From contig NZ_JAUCZH010000008.1 in assembly GCF_030373185.1 (NCBI RefSeq), forward strand, positions 62,001 through 126,000: a stretch of DNA of 64,000 nucleotides, written 5' to 3'. Below the pieces are notes generated by a model that worked only from the letters and a program-made list of their open reading frames with translations, had not been told where the DNA came from and searched no databases. The position numbers and the translations under genes are program-made. This DNA is from Tabrizicola sp. (GTDB taxonomy: Bacteria; Pseudomonadota; Alphaproteobacteria; Rhodobacterales; Rhodobacteraceae). Each line of letters begins with the position of its first letter. Position 1 is the stretch's first letter. Of the stretch, positions 45,747-54,206 are shown piece after piece.

Positions 45747-46739
45747 TCAGAATTCGGCCGCCGGGCAGGTGTTGTCGGACATGTAGTCATGCACGACCAA
45801 CTCACCCGACTTGATTTTTTCGGCGGCAGCATCGACAGCGGCCTGCATTTCGGCAGTCACCAGCGCGGCGTTGTTTTCATCCATCGCGTAGCCCACGCCT
45901 TCGGACTTCAGGTCCAGCACGTTGAAACCGGTGGACATTTCGGTGCCTTCCGAGAATGCGTTGTAGACGGCCACGTCCACCCGCTTCAGCATCGAGGTCA
46001 GAACCTTGCCGGGGTGCATGCCGTTCTGGTTGCTGTCGACGCCGATCGACAGGATGCCCTCATCCGCCGCCGCTTGCAGCACGCCCACGCCGGTGCCGCC
46101 CGCCGCTGCGTAGATCACGTCCGCGCCTTGCGCCTTCTGGCCTTTGGCCAGTTCTGCCCCCTTGACCGGGTCGTTCCACGCCGCCGGCGTGGTGCCGGTC
46201 ATGTTCAGAACGACCTTGGCATCCGGGTTTGCTGCAACGACGCCTTGCGCATAGCCGCAGCCGAAGCGGCGGATCAGCGGGATGTCCATGCCGCCGATGA
46301 AGCCGACGGTACCGGTCTTCGAGGCAAGCCCGGCCATCATGCCGACAAGGTAGGAGCCTTCATGCTCGGTGAACACGATCGATTTCACGTTCGGCTGATC
46401 GACGACCATGTCGATGATCGCGAACTTGGTATCCGGGAAATCCGGGGCGACGGTGTTCAGCACGTCACCGAAGGCAAAGCCGGTCATGACAACCGGGTTC
46501 GCGCCGGATTCAGCCAGACGGCGGAGCGCCTGCTCGCGCTGGGCTTCCGACTGCATCTCCAGTTCCTTGTAGGTGCCGCCGGTTTCCTTGGCCCATTTCT
46601 CGGCGCCGTTGAAGGCGGCCTCGTTGAAGGATTTGTCGAACTTGCCACCCAGATCGAAGATGATCGCAGGCTCCGCCAGCGCAGCGCCAGCGGTCAGGGC
46701 CATGGCAGTGGCGCCCATAAGGGATTTCATGAAGGTCAT
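45747..46739 (-). CDS. BMP family ABC transporter substrate-binding protein
   Basis: A 330-residue periplasmic protein of the BMP/PnrA family, which binds purine nucleosides in characterised members. Signal peptide about residues 1-22 (ALTAGAALA); mature start EPAIIFDLGGKFDKSFNEAA, with the FDKSFN motif, and GMMAGLASKTGTVGFIGGMD in the middle. It is the first gene of the nucleoside transporter operon; GGGAG precedes the start. Confidence 0.93.
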   Translation of the reverse strand: MTFMKSLMGATAMALTAGAALAEPAIIFDLGGKFDKSFNEAAFNGAEKWAKETGGTYKELEMQSEAQREQALRRLAESGANPVVMTGFAFGDVLNTVAPDFPDTKFAIIDMVVDQPNVKSIVFTEHEGSYLVGMMAGLASKTGTVGFIGGMDIPLIRRFGCGYAQGVVAANPDAKVVLNMTGTTPAAWNDPVKGAELAKGQKAQGADVIYAAAGGTGVGVLQAAADEGILSIGVDSNQNGMHPGKVLTSMLKRVDVAVYNAFSEGTEMSTGFNVLDLKSEGVGYAMDENNAALVTAEMQAAVDAAAEKIKSGELVVHDYMSDNTCPAAEF

Positions 46740-46893
46740 CGGATGCTCCCGGTCGGTTGTTGTTATCCGTCATGCCAGCTTGCACCGCGAAGCGCCCCGG
46801 ACAGGGGCGAGAGTCGGCACTGGCACTCAAATTGAAGTTGGGGGCAGTCCTTCCGGGCGGTCAAGGGATATTCGCCGCAGAAGCCACGAAATT

Positions 46894-46909
46894 CTGACCG
46901 TCCGGTCAG
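46894..46909. promoter_or_regulatory. TetR-like palindrome CTGACCGTCCGGTCAG
   Basis: A perfect 7-bp inverted repeat with a 2-base centre (46894-46900 with 46903-46909) overlaps the rimI stop and lies about 155 bases upstream of the BMP gene. GACCGNNCGGTC is the style of many TetR-family operators, but no TetR gene occurs here; it could also be a weak terminator of rimI. Confidence 0.3.
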
Positions 46910-47346
46910 GTTGAGGGCGGTGCTGCCCCATCCGCCAGCACCCGCCGCATCACCAGAGCATCGATCGGATGTCCCCCGGGCGACCGGTAATAGCCGCGCC
47001 TGCGCCCGGATTCCGTGAAACCTGCCTTGGAATAGACCGCACGGGCAGGGGCATTGTCTTCCGCCACTTCCAGAAACGCGACTTCCGCCCCGCGCAGCCG
47101 CGCCTGATAAAGAAAGCGTGACACAAGCCGCTGTCCCAGCCCGCGCCCGCGCGCTTCGGGCGCAACGGCAACCGTCAGCAACTCGGCTTCACCCGCGACC
47201 GCCCGGCCAAGGAGGAAGCCCGCGTCGCCTTCGAGCAGCAGGAAGGCCAAGGGATCGACCAGCCAGCCTGAAAACTCCTCGGCGCTCCACGGGCGGGGCG
47301 TGGTGAAGGCGCGGGCATGCAGGGCGGCGAGTGCCTCAGGCGTCAC
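46906..47346 (-). CDS. rimI: Ribosomal protein S18-alanine N-acetyltransferase (RimI-type GNAT)
   Basis: A 146-residue GNAT enzyme; the acetyl-CoA loop is in VAPEARGRGLGQRLVSRFLY, followed by VAEDNAPARAVYSKAGFTESG. Genomic pairing with tsaB is conserved, as in many bacteria. I chose the GTG at 47346 (MTPEALAALHARAF), preceded by GGGGG seven bases upstream; the in-frame ATG at 47448 would add about 34 residues read through a repeat element. It acts on ribosomal protein S18 in E. coli; specificity here is assumed. Confidence 0.83.
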   Translation of the reverse strand: MTPEALAALHARAFTTPRPWSAEEFSGWLVDPLAFLLLEGDAGFLLGRAVAGEAELLTVAVAPEARGRGLGQRLVSRFLYQARLRGAEVAFLEVAEDNAPARAVYSKAGFTESGRRRGYYRSPGGHPIDALVMRRVLADGAAPPST

Positions 47347-47360
47347 AGCCAGCCCCCGGA

Positions 47361-47423
47361 TTTCTCTTCTCCAAATATCCCGGGGGAGGCGCACGGAACG
47401 GGCGACGGGGGCAGCGCCCCGTC
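47361..47423 (-). repeat. Gene-end repeat element, copy D (downstream of tsaB)
   Basis: On the minus strand a 7-bp stem GACGGGG/CCCCGTC (47404-47410 with 47417-47423) with a 6-base loop is followed by a tail CCCCCGGGATATTTGGAGAA. It lies between the tsaB stop (47448) and the rimI start (47346). The tail matches the other copies, so this is a gene-end element inside an otherwise co-directional pair. Confidence 0.55.
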
Positions 47424-47447
47424 TGGCGCAGCGGGTATCCCGAGGCA

Positions 47448-48059
47448 TCAGGCATCCAGAATCACCGGTGGCGGATCGGAGGGCGGCGCCGCGTCGGCCC
47501 CGCGCAGGTAGAACGGGGCGGGTTGCGGTTGGGGCTGGCTGGCCCGAGTTGCCCCGATCCGGGCAATCGCCTCGGCCAGAGGCATTGCGGGCGGCATGGC
47601 AGCCGGCCCCGCAGCCGATCCGGTAACTTGACCCACCAGCGCCACCTCGGCCAGTGGCAAAAGCCGGGCCGGACCAGCGCCTTTGTCGGTGAACGCCTGT
47701 ACATAGGCCTCACCCCGGCGGGCATCTTCGACAACCGTTACAGGGCGAGGCAGCCCGTGGGCCAGCGCCTCCAGCCGGGTCACGCCGACCGCAGGGAGGC
47801 CAAGGCCAAGCGCCAGCCCTCGGGCGGCGGCCACCGCGATCCGCACGCCGGTGAAATTTCCCGGCCCGGTCCCCACGGCCAAGGCCTTCAGGTCTGCCCA
47901 GCCAATCCCGCCTTCGGCCAGCACGTCTTCCAAGAGGGGCATCAACCGTTCGGCCTGACCCTTGTCCATTGCTTCGTGGCGCAGGATCACCCGGTCCGGC
48001 AACAGCAAAGCGGCCGCGCAATGCGCGGCCGATGTGTCAAAAGCCAGAAGCGGCAGCAT
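47448..48059 (-). CDS. tsaB: tRNA threonylcarbamoyladenosine biosynthesis protein TsaB
   Basis: A 203-residue ASKHA-fold protein that partners TsaD in making t6A37 in tRNA. It begins LPLLAFDTSAAHCAAALL and has the GTGPGNFTGVRIAVAAARGL segment typical of TsaB, with a C-terminal truncated domain ending in Pro-rich PSDPPPVILDA. The ATG at 48059 is used; the frame to 48173 overlaps nfu. It follows nfu by 17 bases. Confidence 0.94.
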   Translation of the reverse strand: MLPLLAFDTSAAHCAAALLLPDRVILRHEAMDKGQAERLMPLLEDVLAEGGIGWADLKALAVGTGPGNFTGVRIAVAAARGLALGLGLPAVGVTRLEALAHGLPRPVTVVEDARRGEAYVQAFTDKGAGPARLLPLAEVALVGQVTGSAAGPAAMPPAMPLAEAIARIGATRASQPQPQPAPFYLRGADAAPPSDPPPVILDA

Positions 48060-48076
48060 GGCCTCAGTCCGCCCTG

Positions 48077-48640
48077 TCAGGCCGCAACCGGACGCACTTC
48101 CAGCACTTCCGGGATGTAATGCCGCAGAAGGTTCTCGATCCCCATCTTCAGCGTCAGGGTCGAGGACGGGCAACCCGCGCAGGCGCCCTGCATGTGCAGG
48201 TAGACGACGCCGCGGTCAAAGCCGTGGAAGGTAATGTCGCCGCCATCCTGAGCCACTGCCGGGCGGACGCGGGTATCCAGCAATTCCTTGATCTGGCGCA
48301 CGATATCGCCATCCTCGCCGGTATGCTCGGCATGGCCACCGCCTGCCGTCGCATCGCCTTCCATCACCGCCGCGCCGGACTGGTAGTGTTCCATGATCGC
48401 GCCAAGGATGGTCGGCTTGATGTGCTGCCACTCCACCGCTTCGGCCTTGGTGACGGTCACGAAATCGGTGCCGAAGAATACACCCGTCACACCGTCAGCA
48501 GCAAAGATCCGCCGCGCCAGCGGGGATTTTGCCGCCGCGTCCGCATTCGGGAAATCGGCGGTGCCAAGTTCCAGCACCGTCTGGCCGGGAAGGAACTTCA
48601 GCGTGGCCGGGTTCGGGGTGGATTCGGTCTGGATGAACAT
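48077..48640 (-). CDS. Nfu/NifU C-domain iron-sulfur scaffold or carrier protein
   Basis: A 187-residue protein with an Nfu N-terminal domain (MFIQTESTPNPATLKFLPGQ) and a NifU C-terminal domain with the cluster-binding CAGCPSS (CxxC). It should deliver 4Fe-4S clusters to apo-proteins. The arrangement nfu-tsaB-rimI is typical of Rhodobacterales. It is divergent from the baeRF-like gene. Confidence 0.94.
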   Translation of the reverse strand: MFIQTESTPNPATLKFLPGQTVLELGTADFPNADAAAKSPLARRIFAADGVTGVFFGTDFVTVTKAEAVEWQHIKPTILGAIMEHYQSGAAVMEGDATAGGGHAEHTGEDGDIVRQIKELLDTRVRPAVAQDGGDITFHGFDRGVVYLHMQGACAGCPSSTLTLKMGIENLLRHYIPEVLEVRPVAA

Positions 48641-48812
48641 GAGCTATCTCCGACTGTTCCTATCGGATATGCGCCTGCACCTGGCGTGTGTCAAGATGTG
48701 CAACCCCTGCTGTCGGTAGCAGGCTGGGCGGCTCACCACTTGCGCAGGGCGCTTTTGGTTGAACCACCCCCCGGTGCCACCCATGTCAGAAAGGCAATGA
48801 ATGAGGTGAAAA

Positions 48813-49934
48813 ATGCTTTACGTCGATATTCCCACCGCGCCGGAGTTTCAGAGACTTGTCGCCGCACGGGGCGAGGCTTCGGTTTCGTTCTACCTGCGCA
48901 CCACGCCCGAAACCCAGAATATCGGCACCGCCAGAATCGAGCTTGGCAACCTTCTGAAGCAGGCCGTCGCCCAGCTTGAGGCGGTCGGAACCGAAAAGCG
49001 CACCATCTGGCCGATCGAGGAACAGGTGGGCGATCTTCTGGACGACGATGATTTCTGGAAATTTCAGGCCAATTCGTTGGCCGTTTTCGTCACCCCTGAT
49101 GCCTTGCGGTCTTTCCGGCTGCCCAACCACCTGACCGACATGGTGCAGGTTTCCGACCGTTTCCACATCAAGCCGCTGTTGCGTGCCGTTTCGGTGCAGC
49201 AGCACGCTTTCGTGCTGGCGTTGGCGGAAAACGAGGTGCGTCTGATCGAGGTTTTCGCAGACCTTCCCGCGCAAGAGGTGAAGGTGGCGGACATGCCGAA
49301 GGATGCGGCCTCGGCCGCTGGTACCGCCAATGTGAACTCGCGCAGCTATGCCCAGCGCAAGGGTGGTGCCGAAGGGCAGAACGTCCTTCTCCGCGCCTTT
49401 TGCCGAAAGGTGGACGCGGCGCTGCGACCGGTTCTATCGGGCCGGTCCGAGCCGCTGATCCTTGCCGCAGCTGACCCGCTGTTGGGGATGTTCCGGTCGG
49501 TGTCCAGTCATGACCATCTTGCCGCCAAAGGCATCAAGACCAGCCCGGTGCGCAAATCCGCCGCCGATCTGGCGCAAGATGCCCGTCCGATCCTTGATGC
49601 GCTGCATGGCCAGACCCTCGCCCAGTTCCACGACCTTTTCGCCGCCCGCGAAAGCGAAGGCCGCGCGTCCACCCAAGTGGCCCGCGCCGCTCGCGCCGCC
49701 ACTTTCGGCGCGGTGGACACCCTTCTGGTCGATATTGATCAGGTCGTCCCCGGCAGGGTGGATGAGACCACCGGCGTAGCGACCTTCGACAAGGAAGAAA
49801 GCGCCGTCAGCTACGGTGTGGTTGACGAAATCGCCGGGCGGGTGCTGGCCTCGGGTGGCCGGGTTCTGGCCGTCCGGCGTGAGGATATCCCGCAAGGCGC
49901 CTCGCTTGCGGCTATCCTGCGTTGGGCGGTCTGA
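48813..49934 (+). CDS. Probable bacterial eRF1-like (baeRF-family) protein
   Basis: A 373-residue soluble protein. I recognise it from memory as one of the baeRF groups (bacterial homologues of archaeo-eukaryotic release factor eRF1, proposed to act in ribosome rescue or stress). Landmarks: MLYVDIPTAPEFQRLVAARG, an N-terminal region with SVSFYLRTTPETQ, LPNHLTDMVQVSDRFHIKPL, the eRF1-like middle segment AAADPLLGMFRSV and the C-terminal GAVDTLLVDIDQVVPG and SYGVVDEIAGRVLASGG. No GGQ motif is visible, consistent with many baeRFs. GAGG precedes the ATG at 48813. It has no co-directional partner. Family assignment is from recall only. Confidence 0.65.
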   Translation: MLYVDIPTAPEFQRLVAARGEASVSFYLRTTPETQNIGTARIELGNLLKQAVAQLEAVGTEKRTIWPIEEQVGDLLDDDDFWKFQANSLAVFVTPDALRSFRLPNHLTDMVQVSDRFHIKPLLRAVSVQQHAFVLALAENEVRLIEVFADLPAQEVKVADMPKDAASAAGTANVNSRSYAQRKGGAEGQNVLLRAFCRKVDAALRPVLSGRSEPLILAAADPLLGMFRSVSSHDHLAAKGIKTSPVRKSAADLAQDARPILDALHGQTLAQFHDLFAARESEGRASTQVARAARAATFGAVDTLLVDIDQVVPGRVDETTGVATFDKEESAVSYGVVDEIAGRVLASGGRVLAVRREDIPQGASLAAILRWAV

Positions 49935-49956
49935 AATGTGGTGCTCGTGGCCGGGC

Positions 49957-50112
49957 TCAGCCCCGGTCAGACCCCCAATAGGCATACATCTGCTCCAGCG
50001 CATTCAACGGGCGCAGCGGTTGCACCAACGGCAGCAGACCCTCTGCGGTGAAATAGGCTGGCGAAGCCGGTAGCACCTTTGCGCCGTGGATCGGGAAATG
50101 GTGAACCGTCAT
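49957..50112 (-). CDS. Small protein of 51 residues between baeRF and dgkA
   Basis: A short frame from ATG 50112 to TGA 49957 encodes MTVHHFPIHGAKVLPASPAY and ends in ALEQMYAYWGSDRG. The composition is protein-like (Pro and aromatic rich, no low-complexity), and AAAGGGCC precedes the start. It fills most of an otherwise empty 291-base gap and reads in the direction of eptA-dgkA, 114 bases after dgkA. Small proteins ending in (L/M)EQMYAY are familiar from Rhodobacterales, but no function is known to me. Confidence 0.5.
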   Translation of the reverse strand: MTVHHFPIHGAKVLPASPAYFTAEGLLPLVQPLRPLNALEQMYAYWGSDRG

Positions 50113-50226
50113 GGTCAGGCCCTTTCTTGAACGCCCCCCCTACCGTTCAAGATGGGCCTTGTCGGAAGATACGCCAGCTACATTCCCGCATTACGGCAAT
50201 GCAGGTGCCGCATGGCCAGCCACCGG

Positions 50227-50595
50227 CTACCAGATCAGGACTGCCGCCGCATATAGCACGACCACCCCGATCACGCAGGCCACGGCCAGCGACCCAAGGT
50301 CTTTGGCGTCCTTGGCCCAAGGCGACCAGCCGGGAGAGAGATGGTCAACCAACACCTCGATCGCCGTATTCAGCGCCTCGACGGCGATCAGCACCAACCC
50401 CAGCGCCAGCAGACCAACGATCTCCGCCCCTGACGCCCCCAGCGCCACGAAAACCACCGTCAGCCCGCCAATCAGCGCCACTTCCTGCCGCAGGGCCGCT
50501 TCGCGCCACAGGCGGCGCAGCCCGGCCAGCGAATAGGTCGCCGCTGCGAAGAAATGAGCGATCCCGGTCGTGCGGGCTGGTTTCCGGGGCTCCAA
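50227..50595 (-). CDS. dgkA: Diacylglycerol kinase (DgkA)
   Basis: A 122-residue inner-membrane kinase with three predicted helices that phosphorylates diacylglycerol to phosphatidic acid. The signature EALNTAIEVLVDHLSPGWSP, with the following AKDAKDLGSLAVA, is intact. It starts three bases after the eptA stop, so both are co-expressed; EptA releases diacylglycerol when it takes phosphoethanolamine from phosphatidylethanolamine, which DgkA recycles. Confidence 0.93.
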   Translation of the reverse strand: MEPRKPARTTGIAHFFAAATYSLAGLRRLWREAALRQEVALIGGLTVVFVALGASGAEIVGLLALGLVLIAVEALNTAIEVLVDHLSPGWSPWAKDAKDLGSLAVACVIGVVVLYAAAVLIW

Positions 50596-50598
50596 GGC

Positions 50599-52245
50599 TC
50601 AACTCGCCTTCGTGCGGCAGTCGGCGGCCAGATCAAGCGCCTCATTCTCGGCACCGGTCACCACGTCAAGCATGTCGATCACCGTCGAGAACATGTTGTC
50701 ATGAGTCACTTCGTTCTCCAGCCGGTTGGCCATGCAGGCCCTGTCCAAACCCAGTGTGGCACGGAAGCGGTCTGACATCCAGACCACCATCGGCACGTGA
50801 GTCTGTGCCTTTGGGGCCATGAACCAAGGGGTGCCATGCAGGTAGATGCCGCCTTCGCCCAGACTTTCGCCATGGTCGGACATGTAATACATCGCCGGGA
50901 TAACCCGGTCTTCCGCCGCCAGAACGTCGATCACCTGCGCAAGGAAATGATCGGTGTAGGCGATGGTATTGTCATAGGCGTTCACGATCTCATCGGTTGA
51001 ACAGTCCGTCAGTTCCGGCGTCTTGCAGGCGGGCGAGAAGATTTCACGCTCTGCCGGATAGCGCAGCCAATAGCTTGGCCCGTGGCTGCCGATCTGGTGC
51101 AGCACGATCACGGTGTTTTCGGCGATCGTTGCGGCCTTTTCCTGCAAGGGCTTGAGAAACACCCCGTCAATGCATTCCGGCTGGCAGAACTCGGCCCCGT
51201 CTTCTGCGGTCATGAACCGCACCGGCACCCGGGCGGCCACATCCTTGTCGCCAGTGTTGTTGTCCCACCATTCCACCTTGAACCCGGCATGGACCAGCAC
51301 ATCCAGCAGGTTTTCATGGCTCAGCCCGCCCTCGTAGGAATAGTCGTCCCGCGTCAGCGGCGAAAACATGCATGGCAGCGAGGTTGCCGTGGCCGTGCCG
51401 CAACTGGTGGCGTTCCGGAAATACAGGATGTCACGCGTGGCCAGTTCCGGGTTCGTCCCGCGCGCATAGCCGCCAAGCGACCAGTTCGCCGCCCGCGCGG
51501 TTTCACCCGCCACGATCACCATCAGCACCGGCTTTTCCACCGCCGCCAGAAAGCGGCCGGGGCGGGCGTCGGTTCCGGTCGGCTGCACCACGATTTGCGA
51601 TGATTTCAGCATCATCCTGGCATAGCGCAGCGCGCCGCCGAGCGGGGCAAGGGGCTGGACGGCCCCCATCAGTTCCTTGTCAGCCCGCAGCACCGTGGCG
51701 TAGCTTTTCATGTTGGTGAACAACAGTCCGACCATCAGCGCCGCCGCCCCCGCAGTCACCAGCGTCCAAGCGCCAAGCGCCCGCCAGACCGTCCGCCGCC
51801 GCACCTTGACCCACAGCACCAGCCCCGCCGGAACCAGCCCGTAAACTGCGACATGGGCAATGAATTGCGGCGTGATCAGGTGCTTTGATTCCGCCATCGT
51901 CGTTGTCACCGCGTTCTGGATCATCTCGCGGTCGATCACCACGCCCATCCGGTCCATGTAGAAAGACGAGACCGCCGCAATCACGATCAACGCCGCCAGC
52001 ACCGGCTTTTGCCCACGCCGTATCGCGATGAGCGCGACCACCAGAAGCATGAGGCACCAGACCGCGCCGGCAAAGACCCAGGCGGCGACGGGCTGACCGG
52101 CGAAGATGCGAAAAAGATGCCCCCAGAACGTCGTATTGCACAAAGCCAGCAGATACGTGGCAACCAGCGCGTTCAGAAGCAAAGGGCCAATCTCCGGGCG
52201 GTCGCCCGAAAGGCGGCCCGAAATCGGGTCAGGCATTGATGGCAT
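50599..52245 (-). CDS. eptA: Phosphoethanolamine transferase (EptA-like)
   Basis: A 548-residue enzyme with four or five N-terminal membrane helices (residues about 20-190) and a periplasmic sulfatase-like domain. The catalytic threonine is T249 in VAGETARAANWSLGG; DNNTGDKDVAARVP, VLHQIGSHGPSYWLRYP and MSDHGESLGEGG carry the zinc-site residues. It decorates lipid A or another envelope glycan with phosphoethanolamine, which can lower polymyxin sensitivity. The start at 52245 could be the ATG at 52236. Confidence 0.92.
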   Translation of the reverse strand: MPSMPDPISGRLSGDRPEIGPLLLNALVATYLLALCNTTFWGHLFRIFAGQPVAAWVFAGAVWCLMLLVVALIAIRRGQKPVLAALIVIAAVSSFYMDRMGVVIDREMIQNAVTTTMAESKHLITPQFIAHVAVYGLVPAGLVLWVKVRRRTVWRALGAWTLVTAGAAALMVGLLFTNMKSYATVLRADKELMGAVQPLAPLGGALRYARMMLKSSQIVVQPTGTDARPGRFLAAVEKPVLMVIVAGETARAANWSLGGYARGTNPELATRDILYFRNATSCGTATATSLPCMFSPLTRDDYSYEGGLSHENLLDVLVHAGFKVEWWDNNTGDKDVAARVPVRFMTAEDGAEFCQPECIDGVFLKPLQEKAATIAENTVIVLHQIGSHGPSYWLRYPAEREIFSPACKTPELTDCSTDEIVNAYDNTIAYTDHFLAQVIDVLAAEDRVIPAMYYMSDHGESLGEGGIYLHGTPWFMAPKAQTHVPMVVWMSDRFRATLGLDRACMANRLENEVTHDNMFSTVIDMLDVVTGAENEALDLAADCRTKAS

Positions 52246-52384
52246 TTGAAAAAGGTTCCTTCAGGATACCCCCAGCTAGGCTTTCAGCAGTCTGATCCGC
52301 AATATTCAGCCGCTTATTGCCCGTAAGCACCCGCTTATAGCCAGTCGGTCACCCCCGGTTTTGCAGGCCCTGTCTGGCGGTCGA

Positions 52385-52840
52385 TCAGGTGATCGCCTCA
52401 AGCCGTTCCTTCGCCATGTCGCCTGGAACGATGGTAATCGGGATCGGCAGGTTGCCAGAGTTCCGGCTCATCGCGTTGACAAGTGGGCCGGGGCCGGACT
52501 TCTCGGTTCCGGCGCCAAGGACAAGGACGCCGATCTCAGGATCATCCTTCACCTGTGCCAGAATTTCATTCACCGGGTCGCCCTCGCGGATTACCAGTTC
52601 CGGGTTCACGCCCTGCTTGTCCCGCATCCATTTGGCGAAAACCTCGAAATGCGCCTCGATCCGTTCGCGGGCCTCGGCGCGCATCAGGTCTGCGACGCCC
52701 ATCCAGTGCTGGTATTCCTCGGGCGGGATGATTGACAGGATCGTCACCCCCGCCCCGGTATGGGCTGCCCGAAGTGCTGCAAAGCGCATCGCGTTCAGGC
52801 ATTCGCGGCTGTCGTCCAGCACGACCAGAAACTTGCGCAT
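52385..52840 (-). CDS. Universal stress protein (UspA family)
   Basis: A 151-residue UspA-fold protein: KFLVVLDDSRECLNAMRFA at the N-terminus and the ATP-binding GAGTEKSGPGPLVNAMSR with VPITIVPG-like ending. ATP-binding type (G-2x-G-9x-G pattern). Probably a stress-responsive nucleotide-binding protein. It is 55 bases downstream of the MATE gene and may be in the same transcript. Confidence 0.92.
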   Translation of the reverse strand: MRKFLVVLDDSRECLNAMRFAALRAAHTGAGVTILSIIPPEEYQHWMGVADLMRAEARERIEAHFEVFAKWMRDKQGVNPELVIREGDPVNEILAQVKDDPEIGVLVLGAGTEKSGPGPLVNAMSRNSGNLPIPITIVPGDMAKERLEAIT

Positions 52841-52895
52841 GTCTCTCCCCTTTTGGCCGACGGATCATTGCCCGGCAGGGCATGGGATGGCAAGC

Positions 52896-54206
52896 CTAGG
52901 CTTGTGCCGCCAAGGCCAGAACCTTTGGATGGCGGCGCCAAAGGGTGAAGGTCCGCACCCCGTTCAACACCATGAGCCCCGCCCAAAGCCCGTGATTGCC
53001 GCCCAACGGCACCAGAACCGCCAAGGCCACCGCATAGACGGCCACCGACAGCAGCATCGCCCGCAGCATGTCGCCCGTCAGCATCGCACCGATGAAGATA
53101 CCGTCATAGATCCACGCCGCCACACCGATAAGGGGGGCCGCCACAAGCCACGGCAGATAGGCCCGCGCGGCCTCGCGCACTTCGGGCGAGGTGGTCATCA
53201 GGTCGATGATCGCAGGCCCGGTCAGCGCAAAGACCAGCGCCAGCCCTGCCGCCCCGCCGATCCCCCATTGCATGCAGACGCGCGCGGCGGCCCGGGTCTG
53301 GCCCCTGGCCTTGGCCCCGATGGCCTGCCCCACCAGCGCCTCGGCGGCAAAGGCAAAGCCGTCCAGCGCGAAGGCGGTGATTTCCAGAAACTGCATCAGC
53401 ACCTGATTGGCGGCCAGGGTCACATCACCGAACCGCGCGCCCAGAAAGACGAAGCTGGTAAAGGAAAGCTGCAAAAGCACGGTGCGGCCCATGATGTCGC
53501 GGCTGGCGGTGAACATCCGGCGGATCGCCAGCCGGTTTCCCAACCGCTCCAGCCCGGAGCGCAAAGCAGGGCCGAAAGCATCGCGCGCCAGCCACAGGGC
53601 CAGCAAAAGCCCGGTCCATTCCGCGATCAGCGTGGCATAGGCCACCCCCGGCACGCCCCAGCCAAGGCCAAGGACGAACCAGACATCCAGCCCGATGTTC
53701 AGCCCGTTCTGCCACAGTTGCAGGATCAGCACGCCCCGCGTCCGTTCCAGCCCGACCAGCCACCCGGTCAGCGCATAAAGTGCGACGGTCGCAGGGGCGC
53801 CCCAGATGCGGATCGCCAGATAGTCAGCGGCCAGCCCTTCAACCTGCGGGCTGGCCGGGGCCAGCCAGAACGCCCCGGCAAAAAGCCCAACCTGAGCCGC
53901 GACCAGCGCCAGCCCGGCCACCCCGCCAATGATCAGCGCGCGAAACAGCACCGCCGATCGCTCGGCCATGTCGCCCGCACCTTGTGCCTGCGCGGCAAGG
54001 CCCGAGGTGGACATGCGCAAGAACCCGAAGGCCCAGTAAAGCGTGGCAAGGATCACCGCGCCGATCCCTACCGCTCCAAGGCTGGCCGGATCACCCAGCT
54101 GGCCGATGACAGCGGTGTCCACAGCCCCAAGCAAAGGCACCGTGGCATTGGCAAGCACGATCGGCCCCGCGATGCGCAGAACCCGGCCATGGGTAATGTC
54201 TGTCAT
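52896..54206 (-). CDS. MATE family efflux transporter (DinF-like)
   Basis: A 436-residue antiporter with about 12 hydrophobic segments. The start ITHGRVLRIAGPIVLANATVP and GAVDTAVIGQLGDPASLGAV are typical of the DinF/DNA-damage-inducible MATE branch. The ATG at 54206 overlaps the thioesterase stop by four bases; the in-frame extension upstream is unlikely. Exports toxic cations or organic compounds by H+ or Na+ exchange; substrate unknown. Confidence 0.92.
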   Translation of the reverse strand: MTDITHGRVLRIAGPIVLANATVPLLGAVDTAVIGQLGDPASLGAVGIGAVILATLYWAFGFLRMSTSGLAAQAQGAGDMAERSAVLFRALIIGGVAGLALVAAQVGLFAGAFWLAPASPQVEGLAADYLAIRIWGAPATVALYALTGWLVGLERTRGVLILQLWQNGLNIGLDVWFVLGLGWGVPGVAYATLIAEWTGLLLALWLARDAFGPALRSGLERLGNRLAIRRMFTASRDIMGRTVLLQLSFTSFVFLGARFGDVTLAANQVLMQFLEITAFALDGFAFAAEALVGQAIGAKARGQTRAAARVCMQWGIGGAAGLALVFALTGPAIIDLMTTSPEVREAARAYLPWLVAAPLIGVAAWIYDGIFIGAMLTGDMLRAMLLSVAVYAVALAVLVPLGGNHGLWAGLMVLNGVRTFTLWRRHPKVLALAAQA

